From: Chitinophaga lutea | GTDB taxonomy: Bacteria; Bacteroidota; Bacteroidia; Chitinophagales; Chitinophagaceae | NCBI RefSeq assembly: GCF_003813775.1 | Contig: NZ_RPDH01000001.1 | Span: 1,674,001 to 1,738,000 of the forward strand | Direction of reading: 5' to 3' | DNA: 64,000 bases | Shown here: in pieces, positions 27,996-37,330 of the stretch | How the letters are laid out: each line of letters starts with the position of its first letter | Numbering within the stretch: the first letter of the stretch is position 1 | The notes under the pieces: generated by a model | Database searches by the model: none | Seen by the model: only the letters and a program-made list of their open reading frames with translations | What the model was told of the DNA's origin: nothing | Position numbers and translations under genes: made by a program

Positions 27996-29456
27996 ATGGG
28001 CTCATCAAGTGCAGTAGGGAGAAATTTAAAAACCTTAACTTCTGATAGTGTAATATATGGGCTTGCAAATGTTGTAACAAAATTTGCAGGGTTCTTTCTA
28101 ATACCAATATACGCGCGTTACTTTACTCCAGCCGAATACGGCGTGATTAATCTTATCAACGCTACATTCCTTCTGACTTCTATTTTTTTAGTTTTTTCGT
28201 TAGACAGCGCATCAGCCCGATGGTTTTACGATTCCGCGAATCCCAATAACCAAAAGCAAGCCTTTGCTGGATGGTTTTGGTTTCAAACAGTCGTAGCATT
28301 GATTGTTATGTCTATCTTTCTTGCTACTTCAACAAAGGTTAGTCAACTGTTGACAGGCGATACAGATAATAAGATTAATATAATTATACCATCCATCGGC
28401 CTTACTTGCAATATACTGCCCAATATCGCTACGAACTGGTTACGAGTTCAGAGAAAAGCTAAAACAACCACTATCTTTAGCTGTAGCCTCGGCATTACAA
28501 CAGTACTGCTGAGCATGCTTCTTGTTGTGTACTTTAAAATGGGAATCACTGGTACCTTAGCGGGTGTCGTAATTACAAATATTATTTTTTCTATTATTGC
28601 GGCTATTATCGTCAAAGATGTCATCAGCATCAGATACTTCAAGTTAATGGTGCTCAAGAACATGTTGAGGTTTGCCATGCCGTTAGTGCCAGCATCCATT
28701 GCATTTTGGTGCATCACTTCCTCCGCAAGCTACTTTTTAAACTTCTACACGAACAAATCCACCGTAGGCCTTTACAACATGGGTGTAAATATTGCTTCCG
28801 GTGTAGCTATTTTTACGGGGGCCTTCCAGCAAGCTTGGGGCCCCTTCGCCTATTCAATTGTTAATCAGCCAGATGCCAAGAATACCTATGCAAACGCGGG
28901 CATATTGTATACCACCATCATGTCTGTACTTGGCTTACTAGTGATCTTATTTAGCCCTGAAATTATATTAATCTTTACAACACCTGCCTATCTACCTGCA
29001 ACTTGGGTAGCTGGTATTCTCAGTTTCAACGTGATATTCATTGGCCTGTCCTATGTAGCGACTCTTGGTATAACGATAGTAAAAACAACCTACCCTTATG
29101 CAATAGCTGTCATCAGCGGTGCTATCACTACATTGCTGCTATTTTTAACACTAATCCCAAATTTTGGTATTCAAGGTGCAGCTACAGCGGTTTTAGTCGG
29201 TCAAGCACTAGTAACATCCTATTTATTCTACAAGTCGCAAAAAGCATACTTCATTCCATATAATTTTTTTAACATATACATGACAATTTCATTATCAATA
29301 TCTATAGGAATATGCTCACAGTATTTTATACAGGAGGTTAATACAATAAGTTTTATTTTCAAGGTTATAACAGTAATTTTATATCTAGGTCTGATTTTTA
29401 TTCTCAATAGAAGGATAATTTTACAACTGATTGCCAAATTCAACTTGTCAAAATAG
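27996..29456 (+). CDS. oligosaccharide flippase (Wzx, MOP superfamily)
   Basis: 486 residues, about 12-14 predicted transmembrane segments, with an N-terminal SVIYGLANVVTKFAGFFLIPIYARYFTPAEYGVINL region characteristic of Wzx/RfbX proteins. It flips the undecaprenyl-linked repeat unit across the inner membrane, defining a Wzx/Wzy-dependent assembly route together with the polymerase at 33744. Starts 1 nt after the preceding glycosyltransferase. Strongly AT-rich. Confidence 0.92.
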   Translation: MGSSSAVGRNLKTLTSDSVIYGLANVVTKFAGFFLIPIYARYFTPAEYGVINLINATFLLTSIFLVFSLDSASARWFYDSANPNNQKQAFAGWFWFQTVVALIVMSIFLATSTKVSQLLTGDTDNKINIIIPSIGLTCNILPNIATNWLRVQRKAKTTTIFSCSLGITTVLLSMLLVVYFKMGITGTLAGVVITNIIFSIIAAIIVKDVISIRYFKLMVLKNMLRFAMPLVPASIAFWCITSSASYFLNFYTNKSTVGLYNMGVNIASGVAIFTGAFQQAWGPFAYSIVNQPDAKNTYANAGILYTTIMSVLGLLVILFSPEIILIFTTPAYLPATWVAGILSFNVIFIGLSYVATLGITIVKTTYPYAIAVISGAITTLLLFLTLIPNFGIQGAATAVLVGQALVTSYLFYKSQKAYFIPYNFFNIYMTISLSISIGICSQYFIQEVNTISFIFKVITVILYLGLIFILNRRIILQLIAKFNLSK

Positions 29457-29468
29457 CGTTATAAATCT

Positions 29469-31346
29469 ATGTGTGGTATTGCAGGAATCGTAACAAATGA
29501 AGCAAATGTATCTAGAGATAAATTGCAAGCAATGACTGATGTGATTGCTCATAGAGGTCCAGATGGCGAGGGGTTCTGGATTTCGGATGACGGTTGTGTT
29601 GGATTTGGCCACCGAAGGCTTTCAATCATTGACCTTAGCGATATGGGCCACCAGCCAATGCATTATCGCAATGGGAGATATACAATAACATTCAATGGGG
29701 AAATATACAACTTTGTCGAACTAAGGGAGCAATTGCAAAAATATGGCTATGCCTTTCAGTCTTCTTCTGACACCGAGGTATTACTTGCGTTGTATGATCG
29801 TCATAAAGAAAAATGCTTGCAGTATCTTGATGGCATGTTTGCGTTCGCGATATGGGATGAAGAGGAAAAAGAGTTATTCGTTGCCAGAGATCGCTTTGGA
29901 GAGAAGCCCTTTCACTACGCATACGTACCTAGAGAACTCTTTGTATTCGGATCTGAAATGAAGGAGCTATGGAGCTACGGGCTCCCTAAAGAAGTGAGTT
30001 ACGATATGTTATACCGATATCTTATTAACCGAGATGTGCAGAACGCTAATGATCCGTCCCAAACTTTTTTTAAAAATGTTTTCAGGCTGCCAGCGGGCCA
30101 CTACGGTAAGCTCAAACTATCCGAACTGCAATTTACAGTTGAGCGATATTGGGATATTGACTATCAAAATATAGACTATGGAATTTCGGAAAAAAGAGCG
30201 GAGAATGATCTACGCGAACTGATGTTCACATCAATCAACAGAAGAATGCGGTCAGATGTACCTATTGGATCAAGTCTTTCAGGGGGACTTGATAGTTCTA
30301 TCATTGTTTGCGCCATAGATCATGTTTTCAACTCTACTATTCAGCAAAATACATTTTCAGCTCGATTTCCTGGGTTCGTAAAAGATGAAGGTGTTCACAT
30401 TCAAAAAGTCCTCGATCAAACAAATGTAGTTGCTCATTTTACATTTCCCGATTATACAAAATTGATCAGCCATTTGGAGAAACTAAGCTGGCACCAAGAA
30501 GAACCTTTTTCGTCTGCCAGTGTGTTTGTTCAGTATGATGTCATGCAATTAGCAAAGTTAAACAATGTAACCGTGCTTTTAGACGGCCAGGGTGCAGATG
30601 AAATTTTTGCAGGATATCACTCCTTCTATCCAACACTTTTTAATGAATTAAAAAAGCGTAACCGGAGTATTTATGTTGAACAGTTAACACAATATCAGCA
30701 ACTCCATCAAGATAACCGGATTAATTCTTTGGCTTACAAGCCAGGTATTACCGCTTGGGCAAAAGAAAATCTCAACAGCGCTTGGAAAAGTAGCCTTAGG
30801 AAAAAAATGCATCATTTCAGGCAAATAAGATCGCCCTTTCTCAACACAGATTTCTTTAATGCTCACAAAGACGTTATAACAGGTTTAAATACTAAATTTG
30901 ATGGACTAAACCATGCTTTATATAACAGCACCACAGGGCCCGGGCTTCAGGAATTACTCCGATATGCCGACCGAAATTCTATGGCTCATTCTCGTGAAGT
31001 ACGTCTCCCGTTTCTTTTTCATGACCTCGTTGAATTTGTATTTAAGCTTCCCGCCGAGCAGAAAATAAAGAATGGTTGGACAAAATATTTGTTACGCTCA
31101 TCCTTTGAGCATATCATTCCAACTGATATAGCTTGGCGAAAAGACAAAATTGGATATGAGCCACCCCAGCAAGAATGGCTATCGTCCCCAACAATAACAG
31201 AACTGCTAGAACAACACAAATCGAAACTTGTAGACCTTCGAATTCTTCATAAAAACGTACTGAGCTCGGATGCCAGAAAAGAAACTGGCTCGGTCAAAAA
31301 CAGCCGTGCATGGCAAATCTTAATGGCCGGAATGATTTTGCAGTAA
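29469..31346 (+). CDS. asnB: asparagine synthase-like glutamine amidotransferase (candidate uronic-acid amidase)
   Basis: 625 residues: class II glutaminase domain with the mature-type N-terminus MCGIAG (Cys2 nucleophile), RRLSIID, FNGEIYN and SSDTEVLL, then the synthetase domain with the PP-loop SLSGGLDSS. In O-antigen and capsule clusters, AsnB homologues such as WbpS amidate uronic-acid sugars instead of aspartate. Its place between the flippase and a WbpI-like epimerase, in a locus that makes UDP-diacetamido uronic acid, makes that role plausible here, though this is inference from context. Confidence 0.88.
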   Translation: MCGIAGIVTNEANVSRDKLQAMTDVIAHRGPDGEGFWISDDGCVGFGHRRLSIIDLSDMGHQPMHYRNGRYTITFNGEIYNFVELREQLQKYGYAFQSSSDTEVLLALYDRHKEKCLQYLDGMFAFAIWDEEEKELFVARDRFGEKPFHYAYVPRELFVFGSEMKELWSYGLPKEVSYDMLYRYLINRDVQNANDPSQTFFKNVFRLPAGHYGKLKLSELQFTVERYWDIDYQNIDYGISEKRAENDLRELMFTSINRRMRSDVPIGSSLSGGLDSSIIVCAIDHVFNSTIQQNTFSARFPGFVKDEGVHIQKVLDQTNVVAHFTFPDYTKLISHLEKLSWHQEEPFSSASVFVQYDVMQLAKLNNVTVLLDGQGADEIFAGYHSFYPTLFNELKKRNRSIYVEQLTQYQQLHQDNRINSLAYKPGITAWAKENLNSAWKSSLRKKMHHFRQIRSPFLNTDFFNAHKDVITGLNTKFDGLNHALYNSTTGPGLQELLRYADRNSMAHSREVRLPFLFHDLVEFVFKLPAEQKIKNGWTKYLLRSSFEHIIPTDIAWRKDKIGYEPPQQEWLSSPTITELLEQHKSKLVDLRILHKNVLSSDARKETGSVKNSRAWQILMAGMILQ

Positions 31347-31367
31347 ATAGTAAGTAAAATTAAGTAA

Positions 31368-32414
31368 GTGAAAAAGATTATCTCAATTATTGGCGCTCGC
31401 CCACAGTTCATAAAACATGCCCCAATCCAATTAGCATTGGAGCGGGTTGCAATTTCCAGAACAATCCATACCGGCCAACATTTTGACGAAAACATGAGCG
31501 ACATTTTCTTTAAAGAATTGAAAATGAACCCTCCAGACTACAAGTTTAAATTAAAGGGGAAGAGTCATGCTGAACAAACTGCTGAGATGATGGTTCAAAT
31601 TGAAAAAATATTGTTAAACGAACAACCAGAAGCAGTACTCGTATATGGCGACACAAATTCCACATTAGCCGGAGCTCTCGCTGCTGCAAAGCTGCAAATT
31701 CGGTTGATACATATTGAAGCAGGCCTGAGAAGCTTTAACAGAGAAATGCCAGAAGAAATCAATCGGGTATTAACGGACCATGTCTCCGATCTCTTATTCT
31801 GCCCCTCCGAAACTGCTATGACTAATCTACGTGTCGAAGGGGTCACCCAAAACGTACATTTATGTGGCGATGTTATGAAGGATATGATAAAAATCGCAGA
31901 GCCTTTTCTGAAAAATCATTTGCCGGGAAAGCCATATTATTTTGCCACAATTCATCGTCCATATAATACAGACAATCCAACTAGGATGAAGGCACTCCTC
32001 GAGGCATTTCAAAATCTCAAGGCCCCGGTAATTTTCCCTGTACATCCGAGAACTACCGGCCGAATTACAGAGTTCAATCTTGATATAAACAGCTATCCAA
32101 ATATAGTCTCGATTCCACCGGTTGGCTACTTCGACTCGCTCTCGTATCAACGCCATTCCAACGGGGTAATCACTGATTCAGGTGGAATGCAAAAAGAAGC
32201 CTATTGGCTCCGAAAAAAGTGTCTAACAATCAGAAAAGAAACGGAATGGATTGAAACGTTGGAGCATGGATGGAATCATTTGATTTATGATGACTTGGAA
32301 AAAATACAGGATTCACTCTTTATGGAAGTCCCAGGGCCAAATAATGACATGTTGTATGGGTCTTATACCAATTCGAATGAAATAGTACAAACCATTTATG
32401 ATTTCCTCATCTAA
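31368..32414 (+). CDS. UDP-N-acetylglucosamine 2-epimerase family (WbpI/WecB-like)
   Basis: 348 residues, GTG start at 31368. Non-hydrolysing 2-epimerase features: IGARPQFIKHAPI, HTGQHFDENMSDIFF, VYGDTNSTLAGALAA, HIEAGLRSFNREMPEEINR, ATIHRPYNTD, and TDSGGMQKEAYWL. The HTGQHFD-N-MS segment and overall pattern are closer to WbpI than to WecB as I recall them. With the WbpA/B/E/D-like genes this would convert UDP-GlcNAc(3NAc)A to UDP-ManNAc(3NAc)A. Confidence 0.9.
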   Translation: MKKIISIIGARPQFIKHAPIQLALERVAISRTIHTGQHFDENMSDIFFKELKMNPPDYKFKLKGKSHAEQTAEMMVQIEKILLNEQPEAVLVYGDTNSTLAGALAAAKLQIRLIHIEAGLRSFNREMPEEINRVLTDHVSDLLFCPSETAMTNLRVEGVTQNVHLCGDVMKDMIKIAEPFLKNHLPGKPYYFATIHRPYNTDNPTRMKALLEAFQNLKAPVIFPVHPRTTGRITEFNLDINSYPNIVSIPPVGYFDSLSYQRHSNGVITDSGGMQKEAYWLRKKCLTIRKETEWIETLEHGWNHLIYDDLEKIQDSLFMEVPGPNNDMLYGSYTNSNEIVQTIYDFLI

Positions 32415-32418
32415 CAAT

Positions 32419-33726
32419 ATGCATATCCTAATAATCACCCATTATTTCCCACCGTTGAACGAAATCGCATCTATTAGGCTTTTTTGTTTTGCAAAATATT
32501 GGGAGCAAAATGGGGTTCGAGTATCGGTACTCACGACCAAAAAAAGTGCACCTGCCGATCTCAGTTATCAAAAAGATATTAGTCCAAGTATCGCAATATA
32601 CGAACTAGAATATCGGAGAAAGTTCAGATTTCTGAACATCGCCTCAGAAAAAAAGACTTCCCCCCTATCGTCGGTCGAATTGCGGCCGAAGACATCTTGG
32701 CGCGCACTGCTGAAACGAGTTGGGCGCCATATTTATTACGGCCTGGGACTAAGTCAAATAGAACACCACAACTGGGTTAAAGTAGCTGCTGAAAAGGGAA
32801 TCCAAATCTCTCAAGAAGAAAATATCACGCATATTTTCTCTTCATTTGGTCCGTCTCAAAGCCACGTAATTGCATCACGCATTATCAGCAAAATAAGCAA
32901 TACCGCAATATGGGTAGCAGATTATCGGGATCTCTGGTCTCAAAATCACATCTATTCCACCAAAGGAATTTTTAACCTCATTGAGAAGGCTATTGAAAGG
33001 AAGGTACTTAGGCGGGCCAAGCTTATCACAACCGTTTCAGAACCGCTTCGCATTGCCTTATTAAATCTTCATTCCGACAAGCAGGTGATGACAATATACA
33101 ATGGCTTCGATCCAGCGGATTTTCCTTCAACAATCACTCAAGCAAGGGCTAAAAAAAGGCAAACACCTATAAAAATCGCCTATCTGGGGAGAATATACCC
33201 TGGCTTTAGGGATCCCAGTCCTCTTTTCCAGGCAATCCGTGAACTTGAGTTAGCCGATAAGCTCGAATCTGGATCGCTGCTGATACAATTCTACGGAAAG
33301 TTTATGGGGAACCTCGAGGCCCTAATTGCCAAGTATAACGTAACCCAGTGGGTAGAGGTTGTAGGTCAGGTAGATTATAGTGAATCCTTACGGATACAAA
33401 GAGACTGCGATTGGCTTTTATTCCTTGAATCATCCCGCAGAGAAGCCGCAGGTGTTCTGCCTGGCAAGCTTTTTGAATACATAATGAGCCGTACTCCTAT
33501 TCTCGGCATAGGAATTGATCCGTCGACGTCCGCCGGTGAACTAATTATCGAAAGCAATACAGGACTCGCCCTAGGAAACAACATTGCAACAATAAAAAAT
33601 GCACTCCTTACCTCTGTACTCTCCTCTAACCATACGTATAGTTTAAATGAAAACTTTATGCGCAAATACTCGAGAAAAGTTCAGGCTGAGGAACTCCTGG
33701 CGGTATTAAAAAAAATAGGCCATTAA
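32419..33726 (+). CDS. glycosyltransferase, GT4-like
   Basis: 435 residues from MHILIITHYFPPLNE; the frame opens at 32398 but the upstream Met overlaps the epimerase gene. GT-B fold: N-terminal HYFPPLNEIASIR acceptor loop, VADYRDLWSQNHIY, TVSEPL, YNGFDPADF, the IKIAYLGRIYPG donor-domain start, and ESSRREAAGVLPGKLFEYIMSRTPIL with the conserved glutamate. The pattern matches the Glyco_trans_4-like enzymes common in Bacteroidota capsule loci. Confidence 0.87.
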   Translation: MHILIITHYFPPLNEIASIRLFCFAKYWEQNGVRVSVLTTKKSAPADLSYQKDISPSIAIYELEYRRKFRFLNIASEKKTSPLSSVELRPKTSWRALLKRVGRHIYYGLGLSQIEHHNWVKVAAEKGIQISQEENITHIFSSFGPSQSHVIASRIISKISNTAIWVADYRDLWSQNHIYSTKGIFNLIEKAIERKVLRRAKLITTVSEPLRIALLNLHSDKQVMTIYNGFDPADFPSTITQARAKKRQTPIKIAYLGRIYPGFRDPSPLFQAIRELELADKLESGSLLIQFYGKFMGNLEALIAKYNVTQWVEVVGQVDYSESLRIQRDCDWLLFLESSRREAAGVLPGKLFEYIMSRTPILGIGIDPSTSAGELIIESNTGLALGNNIATIKNALLTSVLSSNHTYSLNENFMRKYSRKVQAEELLAVLKKIGH

Positions 33727-33743
33727 TATGTTGGATATATCAC

Positions 33744-34853
33744 ATGAATCCTTTATCAAAAGATAAGATCAATGCGCTTTCCTTCAGAAAGAATGTCAGC
33801 AAATGGCTGGTAGTTACGTCTGGTATATATATGGTTGGGCTTCCACTTGGATTTCCCCATTTAATGTTTGTAGTGAGCGCGGTTTATCTTTTCATGGAAA
33901 AGTCCGTTCATGCATATTTTAACCGAACATCTTTTAATATTACAGTCATTGCACTGCTTTTTGCGCTAGTTCAGCTCTTAGTGGGCGCGAAACTCAAAAG
34001 TGAAATTAACTTTCTAACATCGGTTCTTGCGTTCCCAATTACCTATGAGTTGCTAAAAAAATTTTCGCTTGAGGGCATCATTGACATAAGTAAAAAGTTT
34101 ATTCGTTTCAGTACATTCATGCTATCTGCGGAATTTGTCATCCGCTTTATACTTGCAAACTTATTTCCAACAAGCCCTGATTTCTATCGATTTAAGTTCC
34201 ATAGTTTTATGTTCCAGGATACGAATTTTGCCGGAGCATTGATCCTCGCTGTCTATTTCTATGCATACTTCCTATCCAAGCGTTTCAAGATTAACCTAAA
34301 ATTTTATACAACAATACTTTTTATTCTCGTTTTTCTGTCTTTTTCACGAGCTGCGATGCTTGCTCTTATGCTAACACATATTCTTTTTTTTCAAGTAAAG
34401 CTAAGCAATATTATTCCACAGATACTTAGCCGTTTAGCAGTAGTTCTCGGATTGGTATTAGTCGTACTTCCCTACATTATAGGACAGGCAATGGAGGATC
34501 CCAGTTTCCGAAGTAAATTATACATTCTCGGCCTTTACGAAAACAGCGGCGGATTATCTTCAGTGCGCATTCTCTTCGGAAACGGTATCGGGCAAACGGA
34601 GACCGTATTGGAAGGGCTTTATGCGCATAATATACTATTGTTATATTTCCTGGAATTAGGTATTATTGGCTGCATCGCTTATATACTACTGATTATTAGC
34701 ATAATATATAAATCTAAAGGATACTCGTTATATGTATATATTCCCTTTTTGATTGCGGCTCTTTCTGCAGTCGGCCATGGTCTTCATTATCTTTACGTTG
34801 TGTTTGCATTATTGTGCCTGATTAGAGCTAAGGAAAAACAGGCTAATATCTAA
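33744..34853 (+). CDS. O-antigen/polysaccharide polymerase (Wzy-like)
   Basis: 369 residues, about 10-11 hydrophobic segments with a larger periplasmic loop (about residues 250-295: EDPSFRSKLYILGLYENSGGLSSVRILFGNGIGQTETVLEGLYAHNILLLY). The loop's H-N near the following helix is typical of Wzy/WaaL-type polymerases and ligases. Sequence is poorly conserved, as expected. The gene order flippase, polymerase, glycosyltransferases supports polymerase over ligase. Confidence 0.82.
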   Translation: MNPLSKDKINALSFRKNVSKWLVVTSGIYMVGLPLGFPHLMFVVSAVYLFMEKSVHAYFNRTSFNITVIALLFALVQLLVGAKLKSEINFLTSVLAFPITYELLKKFSLEGIIDISKKFIRFSTFMLSAEFVIRFILANLFPTSPDFYRFKFHSFMFQDTNFAGALILAVYFYAYFLSKRFKINLKFYTTILFILVFLSFSRAAMLALMLTHILFFQVKLSNIIPQILSRLAVVLGLVLVVLPYIIGQAMEDPSFRSKLYILGLYENSGGLSSVRILFGNGIGQTETVLEGLYAHNILLLYFLELGIIGCIAYILLIISIIYKSKGYSLYVYIPFLIAALSAVGHGLHYLYVVFALLCLIRAKEKQANI

Positions 34854-34863
34854 AAGTACTCGG

Positions 34864-35934
34864 ATGAAACGGCTATTGTTTATAATTTATTCATTAGAAA
34901 ATCCAAGGGGCACGGAAAGGGTTACAACTACACTTGCTAACGAGTTATGTAGGCATTCCAGATACGAAATAACAATTGCCACTTTATATGGATGCGAAAG
35001 TTACTTCCCCCTAGACGAACAGGTTAAAGTTTGTCATCTTGAAAAACAGTATGGCCACAAATCCAAGGTAAGAAAGGCGTCCTATTTAATTGAAATGATC
35101 AATAAAGGACACTGGGATTATGTAATCGGGGAAGCCATGAATCTAATGACTTTCTTTTGCGCATACTTAACATACCGCGTCAAAGTGCCGGTAAAATTCA
35201 TAATTCACGAGCATACAAGCTTTAACAATGCAGGTAGAATCATGCGGTTGCTAAAAATTCCCCTGTATAAGCGCTTTGATACAGTCTGCGTTTTGACCAA
35301 TCACGATCTGCACCTGCTCAACAAAAAAGGAGTAAGCAATGCAGTTAGAATCAGCAATTTTTCTCCCATATTTCCTCCTTCGTTTCCACCATTACTGACT
35401 AGAAATAAGTGGATCATTGCAATAGGGAGTCTTACTTACGACAAGGGGTTTGAACGACTGCTGGAAATCTGGGCATTGCTTTATATGCGATATCCTTCAT
35501 GGAAGCTATTAATTGTCGGCGATGGCGAAGAAAAGGATAATCTACAATCCCAAATAAAAGACTACGGTATGAGTATCAATAATTGTGAAATTATCCCACC
35601 ATCCAAAAATATCAGCGACCTCTATGCTAGATCACAGATACTGGCCTCCACCTCCCGACTTGAAGGTCTACCCATGGTAATGATCGAAGCATTGTGTTTT
35701 GGATGTGCTTTAATTAGCTATGACTGTGAAACAGGGCCTAGGGAGATCATAAATCACGGTATCTCTGGTTATATAATACCAAACGGTCAAAAGCAGGAAT
35801 ATGTTTCGAGACTAAACGACTTGCTAGCACAAGAACAACTTCGATGCCAATTCTCTGAGAATGCGGCGGTAGAGCGCATACGGTATGAACCCGCCGTGAT
35901 TGTGCAGGAATGGATTGACATTATCGAAAACTAA
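34864..35934 (+). CDS. glycosyltransferase family 4
   Basis: 356 residues: N-terminal YSLENPRGTERVTTTLANEL, EHTSFNN, VCVLTNHDLHLL, the donor-domain start IIAIGSLTYDKGFERLLEIW, LLIVGDGEEKDNL, and STSRLEGLPMVMIEALCFGCALISYDCETGPREII with the E-x7-E nucleotide-sugar motif. A clear retaining GT-B enzyme (GT4). It closes a tight run of genes; a 184-base AT-rich gap without features follows. Confidence 0.93.
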   Translation: MKRLLFIIYSLENPRGTERVTTTLANELCRHSRYEITIATLYGCESYFPLDEQVKVCHLEKQYGHKSKVRKASYLIEMINKGHWDYVIGEAMNLMTFFCAYLTYRVKVPVKFIIHEHTSFNNAGRIMRLLKIPLYKRFDTVCVLTNHDLHLLNKKGVSNAVRISNFSPIFPPSFPPLLTRNKWIIAIGSLTYDKGFERLLEIWALLYMRYPSWKLLIVGDGEEKDNLQSQIKDYGMSINNCEIIPPSKNISDLYARSQILASTSRLEGLPMVMIEALCFGCALISYDCETGPREIINHGISGYIIPNGQKQEYVSRLNDLLAQEQLRCQFSENAAVERIRYEPAVIVQEWIDIIEN

Positions 35935-36118
35935 CACATACTTCGTAAGAGAGATTGGCATCTACTTAGCAAATTTTTATATTTAGTCTCTAGAGTCGCA
36001 TATTGCCTGCTCAATACCTTCTTTCAATTAAAACAAAGGGAAAGAAAAAGACACCCAAAAGAAAAATGTCATAAAATAGCAATACATAATCTTAAAAAAA
36101 CAACGTTATTCAATAGCA

Positions 36119-37330
36119 ATGATTAGTCCTACTTCTAGAAAAAAATGCTTATTGATTCTTCCAAGGATGCCCTTCCCTCCTTACTCTGGGGGAGCATTGC
36201 GATGTATGGAATTAGTGAAGATTCTACACAGACATTATGAGCTTCACCTAGTAATTATCACTGCTGAAAAAGTAGATTCTAATTCCGTCGAATTTATTAC
36301 TGATCATTCTACATCATATAAGATATTTAGGCTTGGTAAACTCAGCGCCGTCCTCAACACATGGCGTGCCCTGCTTAACGGCCACCCCTTGCAGGTATCG
36401 TATTTCTACATGAGGCAAGTACAGCGTTACATAAACACATTGAAAAATGAAATCGATTTTGCTATTTGCAATATGGTTAGAACTGCAACATATCTACAGA
36501 CAATGAAAAAGCCTGTATTTTTTGATATTGTTGATTCGTATGCTCTATCATACGATGACGCCTACAGAAAAACCAACTCGTTAATATACAAAGTCATTTA
36601 CAAAATTGAAGCTGGAAGACTCAAAAGATTTGAGCAGGCAATAATCAAAAACACTGAAAAAACTTTTTTTGTCAATAAATTTGAAGCCGACTATTGGAAG
36701 AACGCTGGTCCCACTATTTGGAATCCTAACGGAGTAACAATCCCAAATCACTCTGAAAGCCTAGCCATTGAATCAAATAAGTATGGTGGAAAATTCATTG
36801 CATTCCTTGGCAAGATGGATTATCAGCCAAATATCGATGCAATCAACTGGTTCATTCAGCGAGTTTTCCCCTACTTGAACAAAGACATTTCCCTAGTAAT
36901 ATTGGGTACTTCTCCCAAGATCGACTTATTAAAAATGGCTTCTAAAGAAGCTCGCATAATAGTTACCGGATTTATTGAAAATCCATATGCAATTATGAAG
37001 CATGCCTTAGCGATTATTGCTCCCATGCAAACCGGATCTGGTATACAAAATAAAATCCTCGAAGGAATGTCGTTGAGTAAAATAGTAGTCTGCACCTCAT
37101 TGGCAGCCAGACCTATAATTGGCGCCCAGCATAACAAGCATCTAATAATAGAAGATGAACCGTCAAAAATGGGCGACCTGATTAACCAAATATCCCTTCA
37201 CCCCGCGCAATACGTCATTATTGGGGAAAATGCACGCAAATTGGTCAGCAGTAATTTCTCTTGGCAAAATCACGAAAACATCCTAATTAAAGAAATTGAA
37301 GATACAATAAACGCAAATACAATATCATGA
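36119..37330 (+). CDS. glycosyltransferase, GT4-like
   Basis: 403 residues: LLILPRMPFPPYSGGALRCMEL, FDIVDSYALSYDDAYR, NGVTIPNHSES, IAFLGKMDYQPNIDAINWFI, ...VTGFIENPYAIMKHALAIIAPMQTGSGIQNKILEGMSLSKIVVCT. The last segment is the GT4 donor site seen in sugar transferases of exopolysaccharide loci. Preceded by the 184-base gap, so it may start a separate transcript, and followed by an epimerase with 4-nt overlap. Confidence 0.9.
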   Translation: MISPTSRKKCLLILPRMPFPPYSGGALRCMELVKILHRHYELHLVIITAEKVDSNSVEFITDHSTSYKIFRLGKLSAVLNTWRALLNGHPLQVSYFYMRQVQRYINTLKNEIDFAICNMVRTATYLQTMKKPVFFDIVDSYALSYDDAYRKTNSLIYKVIYKIEAGRLKRFEQAIIKNTEKTFFVNKFEADYWKNAGPTIWNPNGVTIPNHSESLAIESNKYGGKFIAFLGKMDYQPNIDAINWFIQRVFPYLNKDISLVILGTSPKIDLLKMASKEARIIVTGFIENPYAIMKHALAIIAPMQTGSGIQNKILEGMSLSKIVVCTSLAARPIIGAQHNKHLIIEDEPSKMGDLINQISLHPAQYVIIGENARKLVSSNFSWQNHENILIKEIEDTINANTIS

